A DNA stretch of 64,000 nt from Devosia sp. 2618 (lineage in GTDB: Bacteria > Pseudomonadota > Alphaproteobacteria > Rhizobiales > Devosiaceae): NCBI RefSeq assembly GCF_040546815.1, contig NZ_JBEPOO010000001.1:930001-994000 (forward strand), read 5' to 3'. Shown piece after piece: positions 36,102 through 45,153 of the stretch; the first letter of the stretch is position 1, and the number at the start of each line of letters is the position of its first letter. The notes below the pieces were generated by a model. It ran no database searches. It was not told the origin of the DNA and was given only the letters and a program-made list of their open reading frames with translations. The translations under genes were made by a program, and so were the position numbers.

Positions 36102-37496
36102 ATGGGTTACCTCAACACATTTCCGTTGAGCTACAAAGTACAGGGTCTACGCATCGTCATCGTTGGCGGTAGTGAAGAAGCCCTCAACAAGACCCGGTTG
36201 GCCACTAAGACGACTGCGCAAGTCGTGATTATCTCCCGCCATATCGAAGCCGATTTCAGCACCTTTGCTGTCGAGATAGTCGAGCGCGGGTTCGTCCCCT
36301 CGGATCTCGATAGTACTGCGCTGGTGTTCGTCGCGGAAGAGAGCGCCGATGCCGATCTGGCCAAGGCGGAGGCCCGCGCCCGCAACATCCCGCTCAACGT
36401 GGTCGACGTCCCCGCCGAGTGCGATTTTTACACCCCGTCCATCGTCGACCGCGCGCCACTGACCGTCGCCATCTCCACCGAAGGCGATGCGCCGGTGCTA
36501 GCCCGGCTCGTGCGCGCCCGCATCGAGGCGATGCTGTCGCCCCGGATCGGCAAAATCGCCAGTCTTGCCGGTGGGTTGCGCCACAAGGTTGAAAGCCTGA
36601 TTCACGATGGCGCTGCGCGCCGCCGCTATTACGAAGCGCTAGTCACCTCGCCCGCCGTCGAAGCTGCCGAAGCTTTGGGGCAGGGCGCAGAGGCCGCCGA
36701 AGCGCTTCTGGCGCAACATGCCAGCACCACGCAGGCCAGTGGCGTTGTCTGGCTGATCGGCGCCGGTCCAGGCTCTGAGGACCTACTCACACTCCGCGCC
36801 CAGCGCCTGCTGCAGGAAGCCGATGTCATCGTGCATGACCAATTGGTGCCTGATGCCGTGGTGCAGATGGGTCGGCGAGACGCCGAACAGATTTCGGTCG
36901 GCAAGGCCAAGGGCCATCACAGTTTTTCCCAAGCCCAGATCAATACGCTGATCGTCCGTCTCGCCAATGAAGGCAAGAAGGTCGCGCGCCTCAAGTCCGG
37001 CGATCCGATGGTGTTCGGCCGCGCCGGTGAAGAAATCGCCGCTTTGCGTAAGGCCGGCGTCCCCTACCAGATCGTGCCCGGCGTCAGCGCCGCTCTGGCC
37101 GCCGCCGCTGACACAGCAACGCCGGTCACCCTGCGCAAAGTGTCGAGCGGCTTCATCATGGCGACGGCCCACGGCGCCGACGATAGCGACCTGACCCACT
37201 GGGCGGCGCTCGCGCAATCGGGCCTGACGCTCGCGCTTTATATGGGCAAGTCCATCGCATCCGACGTCGCGGCGCGGCTGATCGCGCATGGTGCGGCGCC
37301 TAGTCTGCCGGTTGGCATCGTGGTCAATGCGGGCCGGGCCGACAAATCCACCTATTCCGGCACGCTGGCAGCATTGGCCGCCAACACCATCGCCTTCAGC
37401 GATGGCCCGGCAATCATTTTCGTAGGCGAAGCCGTTGAGGCCGGAGACTGGGCGAATGCCGCCCAGCTCGCCGGTATGAGCTTCAAGGTAGCATAA
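36102..37496 (+). CDS. cysG: Sirohaem synthase (precorrin-2 dehydrogenase/ferrochelatase plus uroporphyrinogen-III methyltransferase)
   Basis: 464 residues, the full multifunctional form. Residues 1-115 are the NAD-binding dehydrogenase/ferrochelatase part with IVIVGGSEEALNKTRLA near 18-35. The dimerisation domain follows with RRRYYEALVTSP near 170. Residues about 215-460 are the methyltransferase with LIGAGPGSEDLLTLRAQRLL and GDPMVFGRAGEE, both SUMT signatures. It makes sirohaem for the sulfite reductase CysI downstream and starts the cysG-DUF2849-cysI cluster. The GGSEE loop differs slightly from the classic GGG. A hairpin covers its binding site. Confidence 0.95.
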   Translation: MGYLNTFPLSYKVQGLRIVIVGGSEEALNKTRLATKTTAQVVIISRHIEADFSTFAVEIVERGFVPSDLDSTALVFVAEESADADLAKAEARARNIPLNVVDVPAECDFYTPSIVDRAPLTVAISTEGDAPVLARLVRARIEAMLSPRIGKIASLAGGLRHKVESLIHDGAARRRYYEALVTSPAVEAAEALGQGAEAAEALLAQHASTTQASGVVWLIGAGPGSEDLLTLRAQRLLQEADVIVHDQLVPDAVVQMGRRDAEQISVGKAKGHHSFSQAQINTLIVRLANEGKKVARLKSGDPMVFGRAGEEIAALRKAGVPYQIVPGVSAALAAAADTATPVTLRKVSSGFIMATAHGADDSDLTHWAALAQSGLTLALYMGKSIASDVAARLIAHGAAPSLPVGIVVNAGRADKSTYSGTLAALAANTIAFSDGPAIIFVGEAVEAGDWANAAQLAGMSFKVA

Positions 37497-37501
37497 GCAG
37501 C

Positions 37502-37825
37502 ATGGAAATTCTGACTGGCAATGAGCTGATATCGGGTGGGACGGTCTATCTCGACACCCACAATAACTGGGTCGAGGACCTGCAGACCGCGCGCCTCTTC
37601 GGCAGGGAAGAAGCGGCCGAGCGGGACGCTGCGCTTGCCGCCACCAAGGGCACCGGCCGCATTATCAGCCTTGAGATCGAAGATGTGACGCAGGCCGATG
37701 GGGTCATCACCCCCAAGCGGCTGCGCGAGCGTATTCGGGCAGCGGGTCCAACTGCGCCACTGACATTGAACGGCGAGATTTACGACCGCCAGCACCTGGG
37801 TGAGGACGGTCATGTATCGATATGA
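37502..37825 (+). CDS. DUF2849 domain protein of the cys operon
   Basis: 107 residues. The family is found almost only in alphaproteobacteria between cysG and cysI. The fold is unknown; the sequence shows SGGTVYLDTHNNWVEDLQTARLF at the start, then AAERDAALAATKG and IRAAGPTAPLTL. It starts 5 bases after cysG and its end overlaps the cysI start by 14 bases, so all three should be translated from one message. A role in sulfite reductase assembly or control is likely from context but not shown by the sequence. Confidence 0.85.
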   Translation: MEILTGNELISGGTVYLDTHNNWVEDLQTARLFGREEAAERDAALAATKGTGRIISLEIEDVTQADGVITPKRLRERIRAAGPTAPLTLNGEIYDRQHLGEDGHVSI

Positions 37826-39470
37826 CGAATTCGACGCGGCTTTCGTAGCGGGCCGCACCGCGCAGTTTTCCGACCAGGTGAAGCGCCGCCTGTCGGGCGA
37901 GTTGAGCGAGGACCAGTTCCGTCCGCTCCGCCTGATGAACGGGCTCTATCTACAGCTCCACGCCTATATGCTGCGCGTCGCCGTGCCCTATGGCACGCTG
38001 TCGAGCAAGCAGATGCGCATGTTTGCCCATATCGCGCGCACCTATGATCGCGGCTATGGCCACTTCACGACGCGTCAGAACATCCAGTTCAACTGGCCCA
38101 AGCTCAAGGACATTCCGGTGATCCTTGAGGAACTGGCCTCGGTCGAAATGCACGCCATCCAGACCTCGGGCAATTGCATCCGCAATGTCACGGCCGACCA
38201 TTTCGCTGGCGCTGCCGCCGACGAGATCATCGATCCGCGCCCGATTGCCGAGATCCTGCGCCAGTGGTCGAGCCTCCACCCCGAGTTCAGCTATCTACCG
38301 CGCAAGTTCAAGATCGCCGTCACTGGCGCGCCGAACGACCGCGCTGCCATCCGCTTCCACGATATTGGCCTGCAGGCCGCCACCAATGCGGCGGGTGAAA
38401 TCGGCTGGGAAGTCTGGGTGGGTGGTGGCCTTGGCCGCACGCCGATGATCGGCAAGCTGATCAACAGCTTCGTGCCCAACGAGCATCTGCTGGCCTATCT
38501 CGAGTCGATCATGCGCGTTTACAACCGCTATGGCCGCCGGGACAACAAGTACAAGGCGCGCATCAAGATCCTAGTACACGAAGAAGGCCTTGAGACCATC
38601 AAGGGGCAGGTCGAAAACGAGTTCGCCCAGGTGCGTGGCGGCGTGCTGACGCTGCCGGCCGAGGAAGTCGACCGCATCACCGCCTATTTCGCGCCACCTC
38701 AGTTCAAGGCGCAGGCAGCGACTAAGATTGACGTGGCTTACGAGTCGATCATCGATCCGGCCTATGGCCGCTGGCTCGACCACAATATCAATTCGCATCG
38801 CGAACCGGGCTATGCCTCAATCACCATCTCGCTCAAGCCGGTTGGCGGCGCTCCGGGCGATGCGACAGACAAGCAGATGGACGACATTGCCGATATCGCC
38901 GAGCGCTACGGCTTTGACGAACTCCGCGTCACGCATGAGCAGAACCTCGTGCTGCCCCATGTCGCCATTTCCGATCTCCGCGCGGTCTATGATGCGCTGG
39001 TCGCCACCGGTTTCGCCGATGGCAATACGGGCCTGATCACCGACATGATCTGCTGCCCGGGCCTTGATTTCTGCGCCCTGGCCAATGCCCGCTCTATCCC
39101 GATTGCGCAGGAAATTTCGAAGAAGTTTGCCGAGCCGACCCGTCAGGCCGAAATTGGCGATCTCAAGATCAAAATTTCGGGCTGCATCAATGCCTGTGGC
39201 CACCACCATGTCGGCCACATCGGCATTCTGGGCGTCGAGAAAAAGGGCGGCGAGCTCTACCAGATCACGCTGGGCGGCGACGCCACCGAAGCCGCGTCGG
39301 TCGGCAAGATCATCGGACCCGGCTTTGAAGCCGAAAATGTGCCCGGCGCCATCGAGACGCTGGTCGATACCTATATCGCCCGCCGCGAAAGCGCGGACGA
39401 AACCTTCATCCAAGCCTACCGCCGCCTCGGCGAAGCCCCCTTCAAGGAGGCCCTCTATGGTGCAGCTTGA
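37812..39470 (+). CDS. cysI: Sulfite/nitrite reductase haemoprotein (ferredoxin type)
   Basis: 552 residues, two ferredoxin-like halves plus two sirohaem/Fe-S domains. The 4Fe-4S cysteines are in CCPGLDFCALANARS near residues 413-420 and ISGCINACGHHHVGHIG near 457-461, the C-x5-C and C-x3-C arrangement. GHFTTRQNIQFNW near 77 and the Arg/Lys residues around it line the anion site. No CysJ flavoprotein lies nearby, and the length fits the ferredoxin-dependent enzyme. The ATG at 37812 lies 14 bases inside the DUF2849 gene, with GAGGAC about 6 bases upstream. Confidence 0.93.
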   Translation: MYRYDEFDAAFVAGRTAQFSDQVKRRLSGELSEDQFRPLRLMNGLYLQLHAYMLRVAVPYGTLSSKQMRMFAHIARTYDRGYGHFTTRQNIQFNWPKLKDIPVILEELASVEMHAIQTSGNCIRNVTADHFAGAAADEIIDPRPIAEILRQWSSLHPEFSYLPRKFKIAVTGAPNDRAAIRFHDIGLQAATNAAGEIGWEVWVGGGLGRTPMIGKLINSFVPNEHLLAYLESIMRVYNRYGRRDNKYKARIKILVHEEGLETIKGQVENEFAQVRGGVLTLPAEEVDRITAYFAPPQFKAQAATKIDVAYESIIDPAYGRWLDHNINSHREPGYASITISLKPVGGAPGDATDKQMDDIADIAERYGFDELRVTHEQNLVLPHVAISDLRAVYDALVATGFADGNTGLITDMICCPGLDFCALANARSIPIAQEISKKFAEPTRQAEIGDLKIKISGCINACGHHHVGHIGILGVEKKGGELYQITLGGDATEAASVGKIIGPGFEAENVPGAIETLVDTYIARRESADETFIQAYRRLGEAPFKEALYGAA

Positions 39471-39476
39471 TCTTTT

Positions 39477-39610
39477 TCCTCTTCCCATCGGGGAGAGGGT
39501 GGATCGGCCGCTGGCCGAGACGGGTGAGGGGGATACCCTCAGCGTACGCCTGACAGCTTCCCCTCATCCGGCGCTTCGCGCCACCTTCTCCCCAATGGGG
39601 AGAAGAATAG
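39477..39610. repeat. Intergenic repeat, family B, inserted between cysI and cysH
   Basis: Shares GAGACGGGTGAGGGG and CTCATCCGGCGCTTCGCGCC with the copy at 35203. A 60-codon reading frame runs through it from 39457 to 39639, made largely from repeat sequence; I do not consider it a gene. The cysH binding site starts directly after the repeat. Confidence 0.8.
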
Positions 39611-39625
39611 AAGCCGAGGTCCACC

Positions 39626-40900
39626 ATGGCCGTGCCTAAACTCGCCCATACCCCCGCTGCCCACGACAAACTCCGCGCCCTCGGTATCCTCGCCCTCAAC
39701 GGCATGTTCGACGAAATGGACGCTGTCGGCGTCCTCCGCCAGGCGGCCAGCGATGTCCTCGCCGGTGACCTCGCCATCGTGTCGTCCTTCGGTGCGGACT
39801 CGGCCGTGCTGTTGCATCTCGTCGCGCAGGTCGATCCAAGCCTGCCGGTCTATTTCCTTGAAACCGGCAAGCACTTCACCGAGACGCTGGACTATGTTGA
39901 GACACTCAAAAAGCACCTCGGCCTGATCAATATCCACGCCATCCATCCCAACTCGGAAGACGTGAAGCGTTTCGATCCCGAAGGCACCCTGTGGGAGACC
40001 GATCCCGACAGCTGCTGCCACATTCGCAAGACCGAGCCGCTGGAGCCGATCACCGAGCAATATGGTGGCTGGGTGACCGGCCGGAAGCGCTTTCAGACCA
40101 AGGAACGCGGCGTGCTGCCGCATTTCGAGCTGACCAGCGATGATCGCATCAAGGTCAACCCATTGGCCTACTTTACCGATGCCGACGTCAACCAATACAA
40201 GATCGACCACGGCTTGCCCGAGCACCCGCTGTTCGCTAAGGGCTACAAGTCGATTGGCTGCGCGCCTTGCACTTCGGTGGTTGCCGAGGGTGAAGATCCG
40301 CGCGCCGGACGGTGGCGCGGCCTCAACAAGAAAGAGTGCGGCATCCATTTCGATTTCAACGGAGCGATTGCCTCGCCGATGACTGCCGCCACCAAACATA
40401 CGCTCTGGAAAGACGGCGCCTTCATCGCTGACCCGTTCCATGAATGGACCGAAGACAGCGATCCGACGACGGCCAGCTACAAGCATGTGCCGCTGCCGGT
40501 GTTTCTGGCCAATCGCGAAGCCTTCCTCGCCAACCCGCATCCGCTTGGTCTGCTGATCGTGCCGGGCGACCGTGTCGAGGATGTCGAGTTCGATCTGGGA
40601 CGCTTCGCTTCGGTGGCGATCAAGTTCCCTGCATTCAGCGATGGGCGCGGTTATTCAACCGCACGTCTGGTCGCTCAACGTTACCAGTACGTTAACGAGA
40701 TCAGGGCCATTGGTGACGTATTGCAGGACCAGATTCCGCTGATGCGTCGTTGCGGTTTCAATGCCTTTGTCGTGACGCATGAGCCCACGCGCGAAGCGCT
40801 GATCGAGAACCGTCTGCCAGAGGTGGCGCTGTTTTATCAGCCGGTCGGGACCACAGAAATCCCCGTCGGCACACGCCCCTTCCTTCGACGCGTTCACTGA
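39626..40900 (+). CDS. cysH: Adenylyl-sulfate reductase fused to a DUF934 domain
   Basis: 424 residues. Residues 1-245 are a CysH-type reductase: SSFGADSAVLLHLV near 52-65 is the PP-loop, LPVYFLETGKHFTET follows, and CC near 130 plus CAPC near 211-214 are the cluster cysteines of APS reductases. Residues about 285-415 match DUF934: LANPHPLGLLIVPGD, FPAFSDGRGYSTARLVAQR and IGDVLQDQIPLMRRCGFNAF. DUF934 is usually a separate gene in this operon; here it is joined in frame with no stop between. The enzyme reduces APS to sulfite, which CysI then takes. GAGG stands 6 bases before the ATG. Confidence 0.9.
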   Translation: MAVPKLAHTPAAHDKLRALGILALNGMFDEMDAVGVLRQAASDVLAGDLAIVSSFGADSAVLLHLVAQVDPSLPVYFLETGKHFTETLDYVETLKKHLGLINIHAIHPNSEDVKRFDPEGTLWETDPDSCCHIRKTEPLEPITEQYGGWVTGRKRFQTKERGVLPHFELTSDDRIKVNPLAYFTDADVNQYKIDHGLPEHPLFAKGYKSIGCAPCTSVVAEGEDPRAGRWRGLNKKECGIHFDFNGAIASPMTAATKHTLWKDGAFIADPFHEWTEDSDPTTASYKHVPLPVFLANREAFLANPHPLGLLIVPGDRVEDVEFDLGRFASVAIKFPAFSDGRGYSTARLVAQRYQYVNEIRAIGDVLQDQIPLMRRCGFNAFVVTHEPTREALIENRLPEVALFYQPVGTTEIPVGTRPFLRRVH

Positions 40901-40948
40901 TGTAAGTGGACTGCGTTTATCAGGATATTTTGGTATCCTTCAATCACT

Positions 40949-41019
40949 GCGTCATTCCCGCGAAGGCGGGAATCCACTCTTGTCAGTGAAGAATGGATCT
41001 CCGCCTGTGCGGGGATGAC
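40949..41019. repeat. Inverted repeat, family D
   Basis: CGTCATTCCCGCGAAGGCGG at the left and GTGCGGGGATGACG at the right. Related to the pair at 25641-25710. It sits between cysH and the FNR gene. Confidence 0.7.
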
Positions 41020-41052
41020 GTCGAGCAAAATTATGGCCGAGCGAGCCTTTGA

Positions 41053-42090
<1,038 letters not shown>

Positions 42091-42100
42091 GGCCAAAGTA

Positions 42101-42133
42101 GGCCTCATCCTGAGCCTGTCGAAGGACGAGGCC
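42101..42133. repeat. Family A palindromic repeat
   Basis: Outer stem GGCCTC/GAGGCC, inner stem CCT/AGG, core GCCTGTCGA. The outer pair again differs from other copies on both sides at once. Confidence 0.8.
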
Positions 42134-42158
42134 GTGGCACCCAAGCCGCCACGCGCTC

Positions 42159-42191
42159 GACCTCGTGGTTCGGCAGGCGAACCGTGAGATC
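42159..42191. repeat. Family A palindromic repeat, diverged
   Basis: GACCTCGTGGTTCGGCAGG to GAACCGTGAGATC, a decayed copy; the outer stem now pairs GATC-type ends imperfectly. Confidence 0.65.
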
Positions 42192-42254
42192 TTTTTGAGC
42201 TTGCGGGGGAGACCGCTAGGGCGTTAAGGACGCCTCAAAGTTGAGGAAATGCCC

Positions 42255-42575
42255 ATGATTATCCACGTCACCGATCAGGCAGGTGCGAACCACGAGCTCG
42301 AAGGGCTCGAAGGCTGGCGCGTGATGGAAGTCATTCGGGACTGGGGCCTCAACATCAAGGCCGAATGCGGTGGCGCGCTAAGCTGCGCTACCTGCCACGT
42401 CTATGTCGACAAGGACTGGATGGACGTTGTTGGTGCGCCCAGCGACGAGGAAGAGGACATGCTCGACAGCGTCGGCGACGTCCGGTCCAACTCCCGCCTT
42501 AGCTGCCAGATCCTGTGCAGCGACGCGCTGGATGGTCTCAAGGTCACGCTGGCCGCAACCGCCGCCAAGGACTAA
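42255..42575 (+). CDS. [2Fe-2S] ferredoxin, second copy
   Basis: 106 residues from the ATG at 42255, which has GAGGA 7 bases upstream; an ATG at 42249 is only 3 bases from it. Ligands are in [19 protein letters not shown] and SRLSCQILCSD; a fifth cysteine follows in LCSD. It matches the ferredoxin at 35421 in length and in the acidic EEEDMLDSVGD patch but is clearly diverged (ALSC in place of ACTC). It lies 164 bases after the FNR, which is its most likely electron donor. Confidence 0.93.
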   Translation: MIIHVTDQAGANHELEGLEGWRVMEVIRDWGLNIKAECGGALSCATCHVYVDKDWMDVVGAPSDEEEDMLDSVGDVRSNSRLSCQILCSDALDGLKVTLAATAAKD

Positions 42576-42644
42576 TCCCCCACCGCTCACGACACATATC
42601 CCGTTGCCCCCGGATCACGTCCGAGGGCAACATTTGGCCAAAAC

Positions 42645-43220
42645 TTACTCAGCCGCTTCGGCGAGTTCCCGGCGCTGGCCGTGGTGGTCGATCCACTCGA
42701 CATACTTGTCGACGAAATTCTCCAGGAAACCGCGCGATTGGTCGTCGGTGACCTGGAAATTGTCGTCAATCAGGCCGGGCTTGAACTGGAAGTAAACTTC
42801 CGGCTGGCCCATCACGACAAAGCCATAGAGCGGTAGCGTCATGCGCAGGGCGTTCTGGCCGGCGGCGGTGCCGATCGCACCCGGGCTGGCGCCGGCGATG
42901 GCCAAAGGCTTGCCAGTCCACGAGTTTTTGCCATAGGGGCGCGATGCCCAGTCGAGCGCATTCTTGACGACGGCAGGGTAGGAGCGATTGATTTCGGGCA
43001 TGACGATCAGCACGGCATCGGCCGCTTCGACCTTGTGCTTGAGGCCGGTCACCGAGGCGGGCGGATTTTCCCAGAGGTCGTTATTGTAGTGCGGCAGGCT
43101 GCCGATATCGAGGTAGTCAAACTGCAGCCGACCCTCGGCAAGCTTTTCAATCGCCTTGGCCAGCGACTTGTTGATGGATTTTTCGGTGAGGCTGCCGAGG
43201 AGGACGGCGACGTTTTTCAT
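42645..43220 (-). CDS. NADPH-dependent FMN reductase (quinone reductase-like)
   Basis: 191 residues, flavodoxin-like fold. VAVLLGSLTEKSINKSLAKAI near residues 4-24 is the FMN phosphate loop, and VLIVMPEINRSYPAVVKNALDWASR near 70-95 is the conserved P-E-x-N-x-S-x-P-x-x-x-K-N-A-x-D-W signature. PLAIAGASPGAIGTAAGQNAL completes the flavin site. Family members reduce quinones, azo dyes or chromate. It is divergent from an HxlR regulator, a common arrangement for redox-stress-controlled reductases. Confidence 0.9.
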   Translation of the reverse strand: MKNVAVLLGSLTEKSINKSLAKAIEKLAEGRLQFDYLDIGSLPHYNNDLWENPPASVTGLKHKVEAADAVLIVMPEINRSYPAVVKNALDWASRPYGKNSWTGKPLAIAGASPGAIGTAAGQNALRMTLPLYGFVVMGQPEVYFQFKPGLIDDNFQVTDDQSRGFLENFVDKYVEWIDHHGQRRELAEAAE

Positions 43221-43249
43221 TTCAGAGACCTATGGTATCCGTTGGTAAC

Positions 43250-43292
43250 TGACGCTATATGAGTGACTGGCTATAGTGCTGCAAGACAGCAC
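43250..43292. promoter_or_regulatory. Candidate HxlR operator and divergent promoter region
   Basis: TGACGCTATA (43250-43259) is repeated as TGACTGGCTATA (43264-43275), and GTGCTG (43276-43281) is inverted as CAGCAC (43287-43292). They lie in the 96-base gap between the divergent reductase and HxlR genes. Regulator binding is inferred. Confidence 0.5.
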
Positions 43293-43316
43293 TTTTTCGA
43301 TACGCAAGGCACCAAA

Positions 43317-43742
43317 ATGAAACCTGCAGAAACCGAAGTCCAAAACGACTGCCGCCCGGTCGGAGAGATCCTGCATCAGATCGGTGGCAAGTGGACGGTG
43401 CTGATCATCAATCTGCTCAGTGCCGGCCCAATGCGGTTCTCCGAGATCAAGCGCGAGATCGGCGGCATCAGCCAGAAAGTGCTGACTGCAACGCTACGCG
43501 AACTCGAAATGGACGGTTTCGTCACCCGCACTGTCACGCCCTCCATCCCGCCGCGGGTGGATTACGAACTGACCGAACTCGGGCATGATCTGCAGGGACC
43601 GCTCAAGGTTTTGGGCAAGTGGGCGGTGGACAATCGGCCGCGCATTTTGCAGGCGCGTGGCCGCTATTTCGCCGAGAACCCGCATGCCATGCCGCAGCGC
43701 AAGGGCCGCGTGGCGCATGACATGATGCAGGCCGCCGAATAG
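43317..43742 (+). CDS. HxlR-family winged-helix transcriptional regulator
   Basis: 141 residues from the ATG at 43317, with AAGG 7 bases upstream. The winged helix is typical: CRPVGEILHQIGGKWTVLII near residues 10-30 with the conserved sensor cysteine (Cys10), MRFSEIKREIGGISQKVLTATLRELEMDG (recognition region) and VTPSIPPRVDYELTELG (wing). Single-cysteine HxlR proteins such as YodB respond to quinones or hypochlorite. The divergent FMN reductase is the obvious target. It ends 3 bases from a convergent secreted-protein gene. Confidence 0.92.
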   Translation: MKPAETEVQNDCRPVGEILHQIGGKWTVLIINLLSAGPMRFSEIKREIGGISQKVLTATLRELEMDGFVTRTVTPSIPPRVDYELTELGHDLQGPLKVLGKWAVDNRPRILQARGRYFAENPHAMPQRKGRVAHDMMQAAE

Positions 43743-43745
43743 CCG

Positions 43746-44075
43746 TTAGAGCGTGTTCAGATCAATCGGCGGGAAGCGCAGAGAGTTGGCGTCGCATTCG
43801 TGCCATTTCATTTCCGCGCCCGCGTCGTCCTTGTGGCCAAAGCACCAGTCGCGCTCGTTGAGCGCGGCACCATAGACCGAGCGGGCAGCGCAGGCGGCCC
43901 AGGTCTTGACGTCATCGCCGCTGGCGCCACGGCAGGTGCCGTTGGTGTCTTCCCAGAGCTGGATCAGTTCGGGCGTGGTTTCCGAGGCGTATTCAAACTG
44001 CTTTTCTGCCTGGGCAAAAGCCGGTGTGCTCAACAGACCAATGCACAGCGCCAGAACGGGGATCGAATACCGCAC
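43746..44075 (-). CDS. Small secreted protein with four cysteines, unknown
   Basis: 109 residues from GTG at 44075, which has GGAGG 6 bases upstream. Residues 1-23 are a signal peptide ending STPAFAQA. The mature part, of about 86 residues, has cysteines in NGTCRGASG, WAACAARS, DWCFGHK and WHECDAN, enough for two disulfides. The frame upstream of the GTG is also open but lacks a start of this quality. No domain was recognised. The gene is convergent with hxlR. A periplasmic role is likely; function unknown. Confidence 0.7.
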   Translation of the reverse strand: MRYSIPVLALCIGLLSTPAFAQAEKQFEYASETTPELIQLWEDTNGTCRGASGDDVKTWAACAARSVYGAALNERDWCFGHKDDAGAEMKWHECDANSLRFPPIDLNTL

Positions 44076-44130
44076 GATTTTCCTCCGAGATGATCCAGCA
44101 AAGTTCAGCGAGAATTGCGGCAAGACCGGG

Positions 44131-45153
44131 TCAGGTCTTGCCGGTGTCGGCGGCCAGTTTGGTCAGCTCGGGGATGAAGTCGCGCACCATCGGCTGCTTC
44201 TGCGTTTCAAAGGGCAGGGGCCGCACGACGCGCATTGCAGCGATGCCGACACGGACGGTCATCAAGCCGTTGACGACGCCTTCGCCCAGCCTTGCGGAGA
44301 GTTTTGCGGCCAATCCTTGGCCCACGAGCTGTTCAACAATGCCATCGGTGAGCACCAGGCCGCCTGTGACGGCGAGATGGGCCAATACAGCGCCGGTAAG
44401 CCTGAAGAAGCCCAAAAGGCCTGGGCGGGCTCCGTAGAGGGCTGCAATGGCGCCGGCGAGGCGGATGCTCTCATAGATAACGAAGGCGATGTCGACCAGT
44501 GCGCGCGGCGACACAGCGGTCACCAGCGCGACGCGGCGGGCGGAGGCGGCGGTTAGTGCCTTGGCGCGGGCATCGAGCGGCGCCATCAGGCTGCGTTCGG
44601 CCAGCGCAACCATTTCGTGGCCATCAAACAGATGCGGCAGGTTATCGGCCACGGTCTGGCGCGAGCGGGCTAGGTCCGGTCGGTCGGCGTAGATTCCTTC
44701 AAGGCTCTGCACGACATGTTTGGCAGCGTGCGAGTCGTTTTCAGCGGTGGCGCGTGCAGCGTCTCGCTTCAGCGCGTCGAGGACGCGCAGACGGCGCAGG
44801 GCGAACATTTCGCGCGCGGCGAGTGCGACGACGGCGATGATGAAGAGGCCCAGCACGCCCAGTCCGACCCAGCCCAACCATTCATTGGCGGCGAACAGAT
44901 CGCGGACCAGTCGGTCGGCGGCGAGACCGAGACCGGCTGAAACCAGAATGCCGCCAGCCGTCCAGGCGAGCCGTCCGACCCAACCCATGCGGCGGGGTGG
45001 CGGCGCGATGAGCGTTTCATCGGTTGTTGGATCGAATTCGGTTTCGACGATGTCGACACTGGTGGGAACAAAGGCGCGTGGGGCTCGGTATAGCTCTGTA
45101 TCGGTGTTGACGGTTGCGGTCGGGCGGGCAATGGGGCGTTTCATTTCAGCCAA
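44131..45153 (-). CDS. TIGR01620/DUF697 inner-membrane protein (YcjF-like)
   Basis: 340 residues. A disordered N-terminal region of about 60 residues is followed by two hydrophobic helices near 78-95 and 100-120 (WVGLGVLGLFIIAVVALAAREMF), then an arginine-rich helical stretch and the conserved C-terminal domain with RRVALVTAVSPRALVDIAFVIYESIRLAGAIA and GFFRLTGAVLAHLAVTGGLVLTDG. It pairs with the YcjX-type NTPase upstream, overlapping by 13 bases. The pair is widespread in proteobacteria and stress-linked in E. coli (ycjXF). The molecular function is unknown. Confidence 0.85.
   Translation of the reverse strand: MAEMKRPIARPTATVNTDTELYRAPRAFVPTSVDIVETEFDPTTDETLIAPPPRRMGWVGRLAWTAGGILVSAGLGLAADRLVRDLFAANEWLGWVGLGVLGLFIIAVVALAAREMFALRRLRVLDALKRDAARATAENDSHAAKHVVQSLEGIYADRPDLARSRQTVADNLPHLFDGHEMVALAERSLMAPLDARAKALTAASARRVALVTAVSPRALVDIAFVIYESIRLAGAIAALYGARPGLLGFFRLTGAVLAHLAVTGGLVLTDGIVEQLVGQGLAAKLSARLGEGVVNGLMTVRVGIAAMRVVRPLPFETQKQPMVRDFIPELTKLAADTGKT

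Noticed and set aside
39457..39639. 60-aa ORF between cysI and cysH
   Set aside because: Apart from the first few codons it consists of repeat family B; a typical false ORF in repeat DNA.
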